Shown: piece after piece, positions 57,172 to 64,000 of the stretch
Position numbering within the stretch: position 1 is the stretch's first letter
Layout of the letters: each line of letters opens with the position of its first letter
NCBI GenBank assembly: GCA_945876565.1
Contig: CAMCOS010000006.1
Coordinates: 43,498 to 107,497, forward strand
Reading direction: 5' to 3'
Origin: Lautropia mirabilis
GTDB taxonomy: Bacteria; Pseudomonadota; Gammaproteobacteria; Burkholderiales; Burkholderiaceae_B
DNA length: 64,000 bases
Made by a program: the position numbers and the translations under genes
Notes under the pieces: model-generated
Told to the model about the DNA's origin: nothing
The model's input: the letters and a program-made list of their open reading frames with translations, nothing else
Databases searched by the model: none

Positions 57172-58425
57172 ATGCAAGCAAGCACACTGACTTCCCTATT
57201 TCTATTGTTCCTGGCAACCAACGCCATTGTTCGCATTTGGTTGGCGCAACGACAAATCCGCCATGTTCAGACGCACCGTGATAAGGTGCCATCGGAATTC
57301 GCGGACAGGATTAGCTTGCACAGCCACCAGCGAGCGGCCGACTACACGACCGAGCGCACCCGACTGCGCATTGCAGAAGGGGTGTTTGACTTGGCGGTGC
57401 TACTGGCACTCACCCTCGGTGGCCTGCTCAGCGGGGTGTACCTGGCGTTTGATGGTTGGTTCGAATCAACGCTCTGGCGTGACGTGGCCATGATTGGGGG
57501 GGTGTCGGTGTTGTTGGGCGCGATTCACATGCCGTTTTCACTGTACCGGCAGTTCAAGCTGGAACAGAAGTATGGTTTTAACCGCATGACACCCAAGCTC
57601 TATGCGATTGACACAATCAAAGGCCTGATGGTTGGTGCAGTGCTTGGTCTGCCGCTACTGACCTTGATTGTATGGTTAATGGAGAGTGCCGGCTCAAACT
57701 GGTGGATCTTGGCGTGGGCAAGCTGGGCTGCATTCAATTTTGCGGTGATGCTGATTTTCCCGACATGGATCGCACCCCTCTTTAATCAATTCACCCCACT
57801 TCAAGACGAGTCACTCAAAGACCGTATCCAGGCGCTAGCCAAGCGCTGTGACTTTGCTATTCAAGGCCTATTTGTGATGGATGGCTCCAAACGCTCCGCG
57901 CATGGCAATGCTTACTTCACCGGCTTTGGCAAATCACGACGAATCGTATTTTTTGACACACTGCTATCGAAACTCACGCCACCAGAGATTGAAGCCGTGC
58001 TGGCGCATGAGCTTGGCCACTTCAAACATAATCACATCATCAAACGACTGGTCATCTCCCTTCTCAGCTCCCTGCTGATCTTTGCACTGCTGGGCTGGCT
58101 CAGCTTACAAGGCTGGTTTTACGTGGGGCTCGGTGTGACTCCCCTGGCAGACGGCAACCACGGCATGGCCTTGCTGCTGTTTTTTCTGGTGCTGCCTGTG
58201 TTCACCTTTTTGCTTACCCCGTTGACAAGCTGGCTTTCGCGTCGCGATGAATTCGAAGCCGATCGTTTTGCTGCCTCGCAAAGCCAGTCAAGTGACTTGG
58301 TTTCCGCGCTAGTCAAACTCTTTAATGACAATGCCGCGACCCTAACGCCGGACCCCGTGCACTCTGCCTTCTACGACAGTCACCCGCCAGCCACCATACG
58401 CATCAGGGCGCTTGCCAGCGCATGA
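57172..58425 (+). CDS. M48 family membrane metalloprotease (Ste24/CAAX protease type)
   Basis: A 417-residue membrane protease with the zinc motif HELGH (about 278-282), a second zinc ligand in DEFEADRFA, and the long N-terminal helical part of Ste24-like enzymes (LEQKYGFNRMT is typical). It is thought to act on membrane proteins in bacteria. The start ATG 57172 has no clear ribosome site, and TTG 57163 is an alternative. Its stop overlaps rsgA by 4 bp. Confidence 0.9.
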   Translation: MQASTLTSLFLLFLATNAIVRIWLAQRQIRHVQTHRDKVPSEFADRISLHSHQRAADYTTERTRLRIAEGVFDLAVLLALTLGGLLSGVYLAFDGWFESTLWRDVAMIGGVSVLLGAIHMPFSLYRQFKLEQKYGFNRMTPKLYAIDTIKGLMVGAVLGLPLLTLIVWLMESAGSNWWILAWASWAAFNFAVMLIFPTWIAPLFNQFTPLQDESLKDRIQALAKRCDFAIQGLFVMDGSKRSAHGNAYFTGFGKSRRIVFFDTLLSKLTPPEIEAVLAHELGHFKHNHIIKRLVISLLSSLLIFALLGWLSLQGWFYVGLGVTPLADGNHGMALLLFFLVLPVFTFLLTPLTSWLSRRDEFEADRFAASQSQSSDLVSALVKLFNDNAATLTPDPVHSAFYDSHPPATIRIRALASA

Positions 58426-59324
58426 CCATCCTGACAACTGAGCGGGGTCGAGTCATCGGTGCCCATGGTCGGCACTACAACGTGGAACTGCAATCCGGAC
58501 AAATTAGGCATTGTTTTCCCAAGGGCAAGCGCAACGATGCCGCGGTTGGCGACTGGGTAGCCGTGCAACTGCAAGGCGAGCAAGAGGGCGTGCTAATCGA
58601 GATCGAATCTCGACAAAATCTGCTGTACCGTTCCGACGAATGGCGCACCAAGCAGTTCGCTGCCAACGTCGATCAAATGATCCTGGTCGTGGCTGTCAAG
58701 CCGACATTCTCCGATGATTTGCTGGGTCGGGCGCTGACTGGTGGGTGGGCTGCCGAGGTTGACCCGATCATCGTGCTCAATAAAACGGATCTTGCCGATG
58801 ACTTGCCACAAGCGCGCGAGCGGCTCAAACCTTATCGGGATTTGGGTGTTCAGATTCTCGAGGCGTCAGCACTTGACTCTGCAACGGTCCACGCGCAGAT
58901 CATGCCACTACTAAAAAACAAAACCACACTGCTGCTGGGCCAAAGCGCCATGGGCAAGTCAACCTTGCTCAACGCACTGGTCCCCCACGCACAGGCCACG
59001 ACACGGGAGCACTCGCAAGCGCTTGATGCTGGCAAACACACCACCACGGCCACACGGCTCTATCACCTGCCACACCAAGCGGGCGACCTGATTGACTCAC
59101 CAGGTGTGCAAGCGTTTGGCCTCGCTCATTTGTCGCTTGAGGACATCGAGCGAGGTTTCCCCGAGTTCACCGAACACAAGAAACACTGTCGATTCTACAA
59201 CTGCAGTCACCGACGTGAGCCGAACTGCGGGGTGCTGGATGCACTCAAGCGCTCAGAAATCGACCCCAGACGACATTCGCTCTACGAGCGCTTGCTCGAT
59301 GAAAAAGCTTCTGCCAAGACCTGA
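58422..59324 (+). CDS. rsgA: Ribosome small-subunit-dependent GTPase RsgA
   Basis: RsgA checks late maturation of the 30S subunit and releases RbfA. It is a circularly permuted GTPase: NKTDL (G4) comes before the P-loop GQSAMGKST (G1) and DSPG (G3). An OB-fold domain precedes and a zinc domain follows (C-x5-C-x-H-x6-C: CRFYNCSHRREPNCGV). It has 300 residues. The order M48 protease-rsgA and orn nearby is common in betaproteobacteria. Confidence 0.96.
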   Translation: MTILTTERGRVIGAHGRHYNVELQSGQIRHCFPKGKRNDAAVGDWVAVQLQGEQEGVLIEIESRQNLLYRSDEWRTKQFAANVDQMILVVAVKPTFSDDLLGRALTGGWAAEVDPIIVLNKTDLADDLPQARERLKPYRDLGVQILEASALDSATVHAQIMPLLKNKTTLLLGQSAMGKSTLLNALVPHAQATTREHSQALDAGKHTTTATRLYHLPHQAGDLIDSPGVQAFGLAHLSLEDIERGFPEFTEHKKHCRFYNCSHRREPNCGVLDALKRSEIDPRRHSLYERLLDEKASAKT

Positions 59325-60058
59325 TACATGCCACGCAGCATGGCTGCTGTCGCACCCCAGATAAAGTATTGCTCCCACGGCACGGAGTAATACTGCCGCT
59401 GCGAGCCGTCAGGCAGCTTGGCCCGATGCAATCTGTAATTGGACGGGTCCGTAAAAAACGCCAAGGGCACCTCGAAGACCTCGGCCACTTCAAACTCGTC
59501 TGGCGCCAAGGTAAAGGTTGGACGGACCATTCCAGTAATTGGTGTGATCGCAAACCCCGTTCCGGTGTAATAGCGTGGCAGGCTGCCCAAGACATCAATG
59601 TGCTCAGGCGCCAAGCCTGTTTCCTCGTGCGTTTCGCGCAGCGCGGTCGCGACTGGACTTTTGTCCGATTGCTCTACCCGCCCACCCGGGAAACTCACTT
59701 GACCTGCATGGTCATATAGATGCGCTGTGCGTTGTGTGAGCAACACCGTAAAACCAGTATCGCGCATTACCAGTGGCACTAAAACAGCGGCCTCGATCGC
59801 TTGTGGGTTCGCCGTCTGGTAACGAGAAGCGAACGCATCGGGCAAATCCAGCGCTCGCTCAATTGGGCGACCTAACACTGTGCGCACGAACTCGGGATGC
59901 AGGGCATCCTGGGGCACCAGACCAAACCGATCAATGGGCAACGACCAAGGTTGCTCCTTGGGATCAAAGGTTAACCGAACCCTGGCTCGAGGCGCAGGTG
60001 GTGAGGGTGGTGTACCGGGCGAACCGGACGGATCTGGAAACTGGGGCTTATCAGACAT
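59282..60058 (-). CDS. NUDIX hydrolase, CoA pyrophosphatase (NudL-like)
   Basis: A 258-residue protein with the Nudix box (SFPGG, then RETHEETGL with the metal-binding Glu residues, about 150-175) and the DHAGQVSFPGGR context typical for NudL/CoAse, which hydrolyses CoA to 4'-phosphopantetheine and ADP. The first 30 residues are Pro-rich and unordered. ATG 60058 is preferred, since GGTGAG precedes it. The last 43 bp overlap rsgA on the opposite strand. Confidence 0.87.
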   Translation of the reverse strand: MSDKPQFPDPSGSPGTPPSPPAPRARVRLTFDPKEQPWSLPIDRFGLVPQDALHPEFVRTVLGRPIERALDLPDAFASRYQTANPQAIEAAVLVPLVMRDTGFTVLLTQRTAHLYDHAGQVSFPGGRVEQSDKSPVATALRETHEETGLAPEHIDVLGSLPRYYTGTGFAITPITGMVRPTFTLAPDEFEVAEVFEVPLAFFTDPSNYRLHRAKLPDGSQRQYYSVPWEQYFIWGATAAMLRGMYQVLAEAFSSSKRS

Positions 60059-60154
60059 CACTCACCATACCGAATAACACCAGCCGAGCCGTGCCAGCGA
60101 GGGAGCAATTGACAGAATCGACGTAGAAGAAGGTCTGGAGGTTGGGGGATGCTC

Positions 60155-60185
60155 AAAAAAAAAGCACCGCACCGGTGCTTTTTTT
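60155..60185 (-). terminator. rplS terminator (bidirectional)
   Basis: A9, GCACCG, CAC loop, CGGTGC, T7. Symmetric, so it can stop transcription on both strands. It lies between rplS (stop 60254) and the NUDIX gene. Confidence 0.93.
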
Positions 60186-60253
60186 GGGGAAAGAAAGAGT
60201 TGGAAACAGAACTTTGCGCTTCGAACTCCTGCTTTCCCATGCCCAGGTTACGA

Positions 60254-60628
60254 TCAGGCCACTGAGCGGCGAACCAGCTTTTCCTTGATACGCGCTGACT
60301 TGCCGGAGCGCTGACGCAAGTAGTAAAGCTTGGCACGACGCACATCACCGCGGCGCTTGACTTCAATCGAAGCAATCTGGGTGGAATACAACTGAAACGT
60401 ACGCTCAACGGCTTCGCCCGAGGAAATCTTGCGTACCGTGAATGCAGAATTCAGACCACGGTTACGTCTAGCAATCACCACACCTTCGTAGGCCTGAACG
60501 CGCTTGCGGTTACCTTCAACCACATTCACATTCACCACCACGGTGTCGCCTGGCCCGAACTCGGGCAGGGTTTTACCTTCTGTCAAACGAGCAATTTCTT
60601 CTTGCTCGATTTGTGCAATCAAATTCAT
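60254..60628 (-). CDS. rplS: 50S ribosomal protein L19
   Basis: L19 (124 residues) sits at the subunit interface. It starts [15 protein letters not shown] and contains [20 protein letters not shown]. In most relatives it closes the rpsP-rimM-trmD-rplS operon, but here those genes are absent upstream, so it must have its own promoter. A TACAAT -10 element lies at 60732-60727. GGAG seven bases before the ATG serves as ribosome site. Confidence 0.96.
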   Translation of the reverse strand: MNLIAQIEQEEIARLTEGKTLPEFGPGDTVVVNVNVVEGNRKRVQAYEGVVIARRNRGLNSAFTVRKISSGEAVERTFQLYSTQIASIEVKRRGDVRRAKLYYLRQRSGKSARIKEKLVRRSVA

Positions 60629-60737
60629 TTCTAAGCTCCATGTGCATCATGCTCTCAGCGCAATTGTTATGAGCCGATCAACCTGTTTGATTCAGCTTTG
60701 CTGGGCAGAGGATACGTCAACCCACTATTGTAACGCA

Positions 60738-60762
60738 GTTTGAGCTTAGAGGTTTGAGCTTA
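60738..60762. repeat. 14-bp period direct repeat upstream of rplS
   Basis: GTTTGAGCTTA occurs at 60738-60748 and 60752-60762, directly upstream of the TACAAT element. It is either an activator site pair or a slippage duplication. Confidence 0.6.
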
Positions 60763-60860
60763 TAAGCCTGCGCCTAGCACCACTTGATCTCTTGTGGCCC
60801 TGGGAGCCCTGGGAGCCCTAGAGGCCCTACCGACCCGAGTGGCACTTACTGGATCTTCAT

Positions 60861-61022
60861 TCAGAAACCAACCATTGCACCAAACCACATAAACCCAGGC
60901 ACAAGTGCTGCCCAAAAGCAAACCAGTGCAATATCGCCCTTAAGGCTAGCCGCTTTGCGCTTATCAACCGAGCTGAGCAAGGCGGGGTTGATCATGGTTC
61001 CTGTCTGTGTGAATGCTGTCAT
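60861..61022 (-). CDS. Small single-helix membrane protein, probably SOS-induced
   Basis: A 53-codon frame: 30 polar residues (MTAFTQTGTMINPALLSSVD, then KRKAASLKGD) and a 23-residue C-terminal membrane helix (IALVCFWAALVPGFMWFGAM, then VGF). GAGGT is placed eight bases before the ATG at 61022, a good ribosome site. Met10 is a possible internal start. The promoter (TTGCAT, 17 bp, TACAGT) is covered by two tandem LexA-type boxes. The layout is like TisB, SidA or YneA, small membrane proteins made after DNA damage that lower membrane potential or halt division, but there is no sequence likeness I can claim. No coding frame on the other strand is more convincing. Confidence 0.65.
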   Translation of the reverse strand: MTAFTQTGTMINPALLSSVDKRKAASLKGDIALVCFWAALVPGFMWFGAMVGF

Positions 61023-61062
61023 GATATTGACCTCAGTGTTTGCTTTAGAAACGCATGAGGTA

Positions 61063-61097
61063 ACTGTATATTAAAACAGTACTGTATGCAATAACAG
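61063..61097 (-). promoter_or_regulatory. Promoter with two tandem LexA (SOS) boxes
   Basis: CTGT-ATATTAAA-ACAG at 61064-61079 and CTGT-ATGCAATA-ACAG at 61082-61097 both match CTGT-N8-ACAG and are 18 bp apart. On the minus strand -35 TTGCAT (61091-61086) and -10 TACAGT (61068-61063) are 17 bp apart and lie within the boxes, so LexA would block RNA polymerase. The start point is predicted near 61056, 34 bp before the ATG. Confidence 0.75.
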
Positions 61098-61180
61098 TTA
61101 ATAGATTTTTTACGCTGTCGCACAAAAACATCACCGAATCAGCCCTTTACCGCACCTTTGAACACGCGCATGCCACCCCT

Positions 61181-61927
61181 TTAAGGCACCTGCACCTGAG
61201 GCATACGCCGCAAAATAATCCCTGTTTTACGCTCAATCCAGGCTGAGTTTCGCTGACGGTCGTAACGCTTGGGCGCGGGCAATATCGCTGCCAGCCAAGC
61301 AGCCTGTCTCGCGTTCAAACGGCTCGCCGGCACGCCAAAATAATGCTTTGCCGCTGCCTCGATGCCAAATTTACCAACACCCCATTCGGCAACATTCATG
61401 TAGACCTCCAGGATACGTTGCTTATCCCAGAGCAATTCAATCATGAGCGCAATGACCAGCTCTTGCGCCTTGCGGACATAACTTCTGTCTGAGGACAGGT
61501 ACAGGTTCTTTGCAACTTGCATCGTAATGGTCGAACCACCCCGCCTGATCTGACCCGACTCGGCATTTGCTCGAGCGGCTTGTTCAATAGCCTGCCATTG
61601 AACACCCCCGTGATCGACAAACCCCGTATCCTCTGAAGCAATCACGGCTCGCTTGGCAAAGCGCGAGATCTGATCAAACGGCACCCAGGTTTGTTCGATC
61701 ATCCTCGGCGGATCCAATCGACTCAATCGGGCACGCTCATTGGCCATGAATGCCGTATCTTGTGGGTTGGACCAGCGATACCAGAGCACACTAGAAAACA
61801 AATAAGCCTGATACAGAAGCACCGCCGCGATCAGCCAAACCAGCAAGCGCCAAACCCAGCCAACTAGGCCACGCCGAGGCCTCGTGGGTTGATATTGGGG
61901 GGTAATGTCACGCTCGCGCTTACCCAT
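61181..61927 (-). CDS. mtgA: Monofunctional peptidoglycan transglycosylase MtgA
   Basis: A 248-residue family 51 glycosyltransferase that polymerises lipid II without a transpeptidase domain. It has one N-terminal membrane helix (about 22-45), then IASEDTGFVDHGG with the catalytic Glu and RRGGSTITMQVAKNLYLS. All motifs are intact. The ATG overlaps the ogt stop by 8 bp, so the two are cotranscribed. Confidence 0.94.
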   Translation of the reverse strand: MGKRERDITPQYQPTRPRRGLVGWVWRLLVWLIAAVLLYQAYLFSSVLWYRWSNPQDTAFMANERARLSRLDPPRMIEQTWVPFDQISRFAKRAVIASEDTGFVDHGGVQWQAIEQAARANAESGQIRRGGSTITMQVAKNLYLSSDRSYVRKAQELVIALMIELLWDKQRILEVYMNVAEWGVGKFGIEAAAKHYFGVPASRLNARQAAWLAAILPAPKRYDRQRNSAWIERKTGIILRRMPQVQVP

Positions 61928-62480
61928 GGGACTGTAAGGACTCCCACACCAGCAGTTTGGCTTTAAGTGCAGGACCCCACCGGAACTGACCCATCACGCC
62001 ATCTTGCCTGACCACACGATGGCATGGCACCACAAATCCCAGTCGATTGGCGCCCACGGCAGTACCAACCGCTCTGGCAGCCAAGGGTTTATCCAATTGT
62101 CTAGCCAACTGCCCGTAAGAGATCGTCTGGCCCGACTGGACTTTCAGGAGCTCAACCCAGACCGCGCGCTGAAATGCAGTGCCACACAGCACCAGAGGCA
62201 AGCTCATCCTCATTGTCTGAACAGCCTGCGACCACAGCTCGCGTGCTTGGCGATCATCTCGCTTAAACGGATGATCGCCGGCTACCCAATCGCTTAGGGC
62301 ATCCGATGCGCAGTGATGAAGGCTGACCTCGCGCAAACCTAGGCGATCCCAAGCCAGCACAACTGACCCAAATGGGGTTTTAGTCAGACCCATGGTCAAG
62401 CCTTCATAGGGCACTTGATCTAATGTGACGAACTCAAGGATGTCATGCATGGAACTGGCAACCGGTTTCGATACCTGCAT
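61920..62480 (-). CDS. ogt: Methylated-DNA--protein-cysteine methyltransferase
   Basis: This suicide enzyme removes methyl groups from O6-methylguanine onto the Cys of the PCHRV motif (VVPCHRVVRQDG). The 186-residue chain has the N-terminal Ogt/Ada fold (TKTPFGSVVLAWD) and AVGTAVGANRLGFV. ATG 62480 is chosen because AAAGGAG lies 11 bases upstream. ATG 62450 is the alternative. The frame is open to 62552 but the extra residues are Ser/Ala-rich and unsupported. Confidence 0.9.
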   Translation of the reverse strand: MQVSKPVASSMHDILEFVTLDQVPYEGLTMGLTKTPFGSVVLAWDRLGLREVSLHHCASDALSDWVAGDHPFKRDDRQARELWSQAVQTMRMSLPLVLCGTAFQRAVWVELLKVQSGQTISYGQLARQLDKPLAARAVGTAVGANRLGFVVPCHRVVRQDGVMGQFRWGPALKAKLLVWESLQSHG

Positions 62481-62553
62481 GCTACCATCGGCTCCTTTAC
62501 TAAGGCTCAACGATGCCCCCGCCACACCAACCGCGCTTGCCGCTGACAACATC

Positions 62554-63396
62554 GTGGACTACCCACTACCAGTCTTTCTCGCCGTCCTAGGCGCTGCTGC
62601 GTTACACGCAACGTGGAATGCCTGGGTCCACGGTGGCAGCAATCCACTTCTACACACCGCCGCTCTGGTCATTTGGACAGGGGTGATTGCTGTACCAGTG
62701 GCCCTCGTGTTGCCAATGCCCAACCCAGCGAGCTGGCCGTGGCTTGGCCTCTCAATTGCCATTCACTTGGTGTATTACGTTACCCTCGCCCGTGCCTATA
62801 CAAACGGTGCGTTAAGCGTGGTTTACCCGATCATGCGTGGCGGCGCACCACTGCTGGTCTCGCTCGGTACTTGGGTTGCGCTCGGTGAGTCTTTAAGCAG
62901 CGCAGGCTGGCTCGGCGTCTTATTGGTTAGCCTTGGGGTACTCGCGATTGCCTTTAAAGCCCAGCTCAAAAAAGCCCGTTCTGCCATTGGCTGGGCCGTT
63001 GCCTGCAGCCTGACCATTGCGACTTACACCGTCGTCGATGGCCAAGGTGCGCGCCTCTCACAAAACGCCCTGTCATTTGCTGCTTGGCTTTTTATTTTGG
63101 AGAGCATCGTGTTCACCGCGCTGCTGGTCATGGTCGGGCAGGGCAAGGCCTTGGCGCAATACATGCGGGCGAGAATGACTGCTACTGCCATGGGCGGCTT
63201 ACTGTCGGCTGCGGGCTACGCCATTGTGCTGTGGGCACTCACCCAAGCACCCATGGCCATGGTGTCAGCCACCCGAGAGACTTCGGTGCTGTTTGCCGCC
63301 CTCTTGGGCGTTTGGTTACTCAAAGAACGACTGACACCTCGCCAATGGGCAGGTGCATTCGTGATCGTTCTTGGGCTGATCACGCTGCGCCTTTAA
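62554..63396 (+). CDS. EamA/DMT family transporter
   Basis: About 280 residues forming ten helices in two EamA repeats (ALHATWNAWVHGG at the first helix, LGVWLLKERLTPRQWAGAFV at the end of the second repeat). Members export amino acids, purines or other metabolites, and the substrate is unknown. The start is unclear: GTG 62554 fits the family length, while ATG 62479 or 62425 would add 25 or 43 unusual residues and overlap the ogt start. None has a good ribosome site. Confidence 0.83.
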   Translation: MDYPLPVFLAVLGAAALHATWNAWVHGGSNPLLHTAALVIWTGVIAVPVALVLPMPNPASWPWLGLSIAIHLVYYVTLARAYTNGALSVVYPIMRGGAPLLVSLGTWVALGESLSSAGWLGVLLVSLGVLAIAFKAQLKKARSAIGWAVACSLTIATYTVVDGQGARLSQNALSFAAWLFILESIVFTALLVMVGQGKALAQYMRARMTATAMGGLLSAAGYAIVLWALTQAPMAMVSATRETSVLFAALLGVWLLKERLTPRQWAGAFVIVLGLITLRL

Positions 63397-63548
63397 TGAT
63401 CTATGGCGGCCTGATCAGTAGCCGACATGCGAACTAATCGACTAAAACAAGGTCGGAGTAGATACACAGTAATGCTCGATGGCAGAAACTAAGAGGTTTG
63501 TATAAGCAACACACCTTATTGCCCCCACCCTGTCCCAAAAGGCTCTCC

Positions 63549-63899
63549 ATGACCCAACCCGTCGCATCGCAAGCCAACTTACCGACAAACCACCCTGGCT
63601 TTGGGATCGTTTGGAATAAGCTAACCTTTGTTTTGTGCTTCTTTCTGATGAGTGCCACCATGGCCTTCGCCTCAAACCCGCAGCCCGTTGTTCTAGAAAA
63701 TTTCAGTGATCTTCCCGAAAGCCGTTGGGAATTTATTGCTGACACAGTCATGGGGGGAGTTTCAACTGGGAATGTGCAGTTCTTGTCCAAAGATGGTCAG
63801 GGCTTTCTGAAGCTCTCTGGCAAGGTCAGCACTGAGAATAACGGCGGCTTTATCCTATTTTCCTCAGTTGACCCCTTCACAATACAGCGCAAACCGTGA
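63549..63899 (+). pseudogene. CIA30-family protein, cut off after about 100 residues
   Basis: AAAAGG precedes ATG 63549. A hydrophobic stretch with ATMAFA looks like a late signal peptide (about residues 22-42), then the CIA30 (NADH:ubiquinone oxidoreductase intermediate-associated 30) pattern begins: RWEFIADTVMGGVSTG and VSTENNGGFI. The domain normally continues for another 100 residues after NNGGF, but here the frame changes character and stops at 63899 (FILFSSVDPFTIQRKP). The break at about 63852-63856 suggests inserted foreign DNA. Confidence 0.7.
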
Positions 63900-64000
63900 T
63901 TTGATGGAGGTTTGCACATGATTGGGAGAGTCACCCAATGGGTGAGTCAAAATTAGAGCCGACTGCGGTGGCGAAGGCGGTACAAAATGCGATGACCGAG
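63855..64000 (+). mobile_element. Possible left end of an inserted element
   Basis: From about 63855 the CIA30 gene no longer continues. The sequence has an inverted repeat GCAAACC (63890-63896) with GGTTTGC (63909-63915), a strong GGAGG, and a frame from ATG 63938 that is open to the window edge (MGESKLEPTAVAKAVQNAM). This could be the start of a transposase or passenger gene. No family is recognised, and the right end lies outside the window. Confidence 0.35.

Noticed and set aside
60790..60830. Tandem CTGGGAGCC units
   Set aside because: Only two to three imperfect copies; taken as slippage, not a CRISPR or regulatory array.
60784..61074. 96-codon plus-strand frame in the rplS-mtgA gap
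   Set aside because: It opens with low-complexity Gly/Pro/Ser codons from a 10-bp repeat, has no ribosome site, and lies antisense to the better supported 53-codon membrane protein.
62478..62481. Second shared CATG start (ogt and EamA)
   Set aside because: CATG is a palindrome and will give ATG on both strands by chance; the EamA start at 62479 has no ribosome-site support.

Overview
The window looks like chromosomal backbone of a betaproteobacterium. Burkholderiales is most likely, in or near the Alcaligenaceae. This is inferred from gene content and order: sulfide:quinone reductase with DUF5368, dadA, CDP-glucoseen-reductase-type ferredoxin reductase, parE-parC, trxA-rho, yhdP-glnE, a ccoNOQP-G cluster, queF type II, and type B L31. 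Base composition is moderate and genes are tightly packed. Many neighbours overlap by 4-93 bp. I see no tRNA, rRNA, CRISPR array or prophage.

Layout. 1-8.6 kb: a lipoprotein fragment, an orphan solute-binding protein, dadA, a ferredoxin reductase, then parC and parE (all minus strand). 8.9-17.2 kb: trxA-rho, the giant envelope protein YhdP, glnE. 17.2-19.7 kb: DUF5368 plus sulfide:quinone oxidoreductase, divergent from queH. 19.7-22 kb: a small glycan-lipid locus (ChbG-type deacetylase, GtrA flippase, GtrB glycosyltransferase) with unusually heavy overlap. 22.1-24.8 kb: clpB with a sigma-32-type promoter. 24.8-28.7 kb: a decaying patch in which a LysR regulator and two acyl-CoA dehydrogenase genes carry in-frame stop codons, around an intact fnr. 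28.8-35.5 kb: the cbb3 oxidase locus. 35.5-39.9 kb: aceA, queF, an MFS exporter, pgsA. 40-51.8 kb: a long minus-strand chain in which an RND efflux system is joined by ATGA overlaps to pdxJ, nagZ and uvrC. 51.8-60.6 kb: a spermidine-synthase-like protein, rpmE2, a PMT-type glycosyltransferase, MATE exporter, orn, M48 protease, rsgA, NUDIX hydrolase, rplS. 60.8-64 kb: a small SOS-type gene, mtgA, ogt, an EamA transporter, and a CIA30 gene broken near the right edge, perhaps by a mobile element.

Regulation ties parts together. Perfect TTGAT-N4-ATCAA FNR boxes precede the ccoI-like gene, ccoN and the sqr/queH divergent region, and a one-mismatch box precedes fnr. This window therefore holds an FNR-type regulator and several probable targets for life at low oxygen (cbb3 oxidase, sulfide oxidation).

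The two most unusual items are: (1) a CcoI/FixI-like copper ATPase that keeps its membrane helices and CPC motif but has lost the actuator, phosphorylation and nucleotide-binding domains in one open frame; (2) a 53-residue single-helix membrane protein gene, in a stretch otherwise without genes, whose promoter is covered by two tandem LexA-type boxes (CTGT-N8-ACAG, 18 bp apart).
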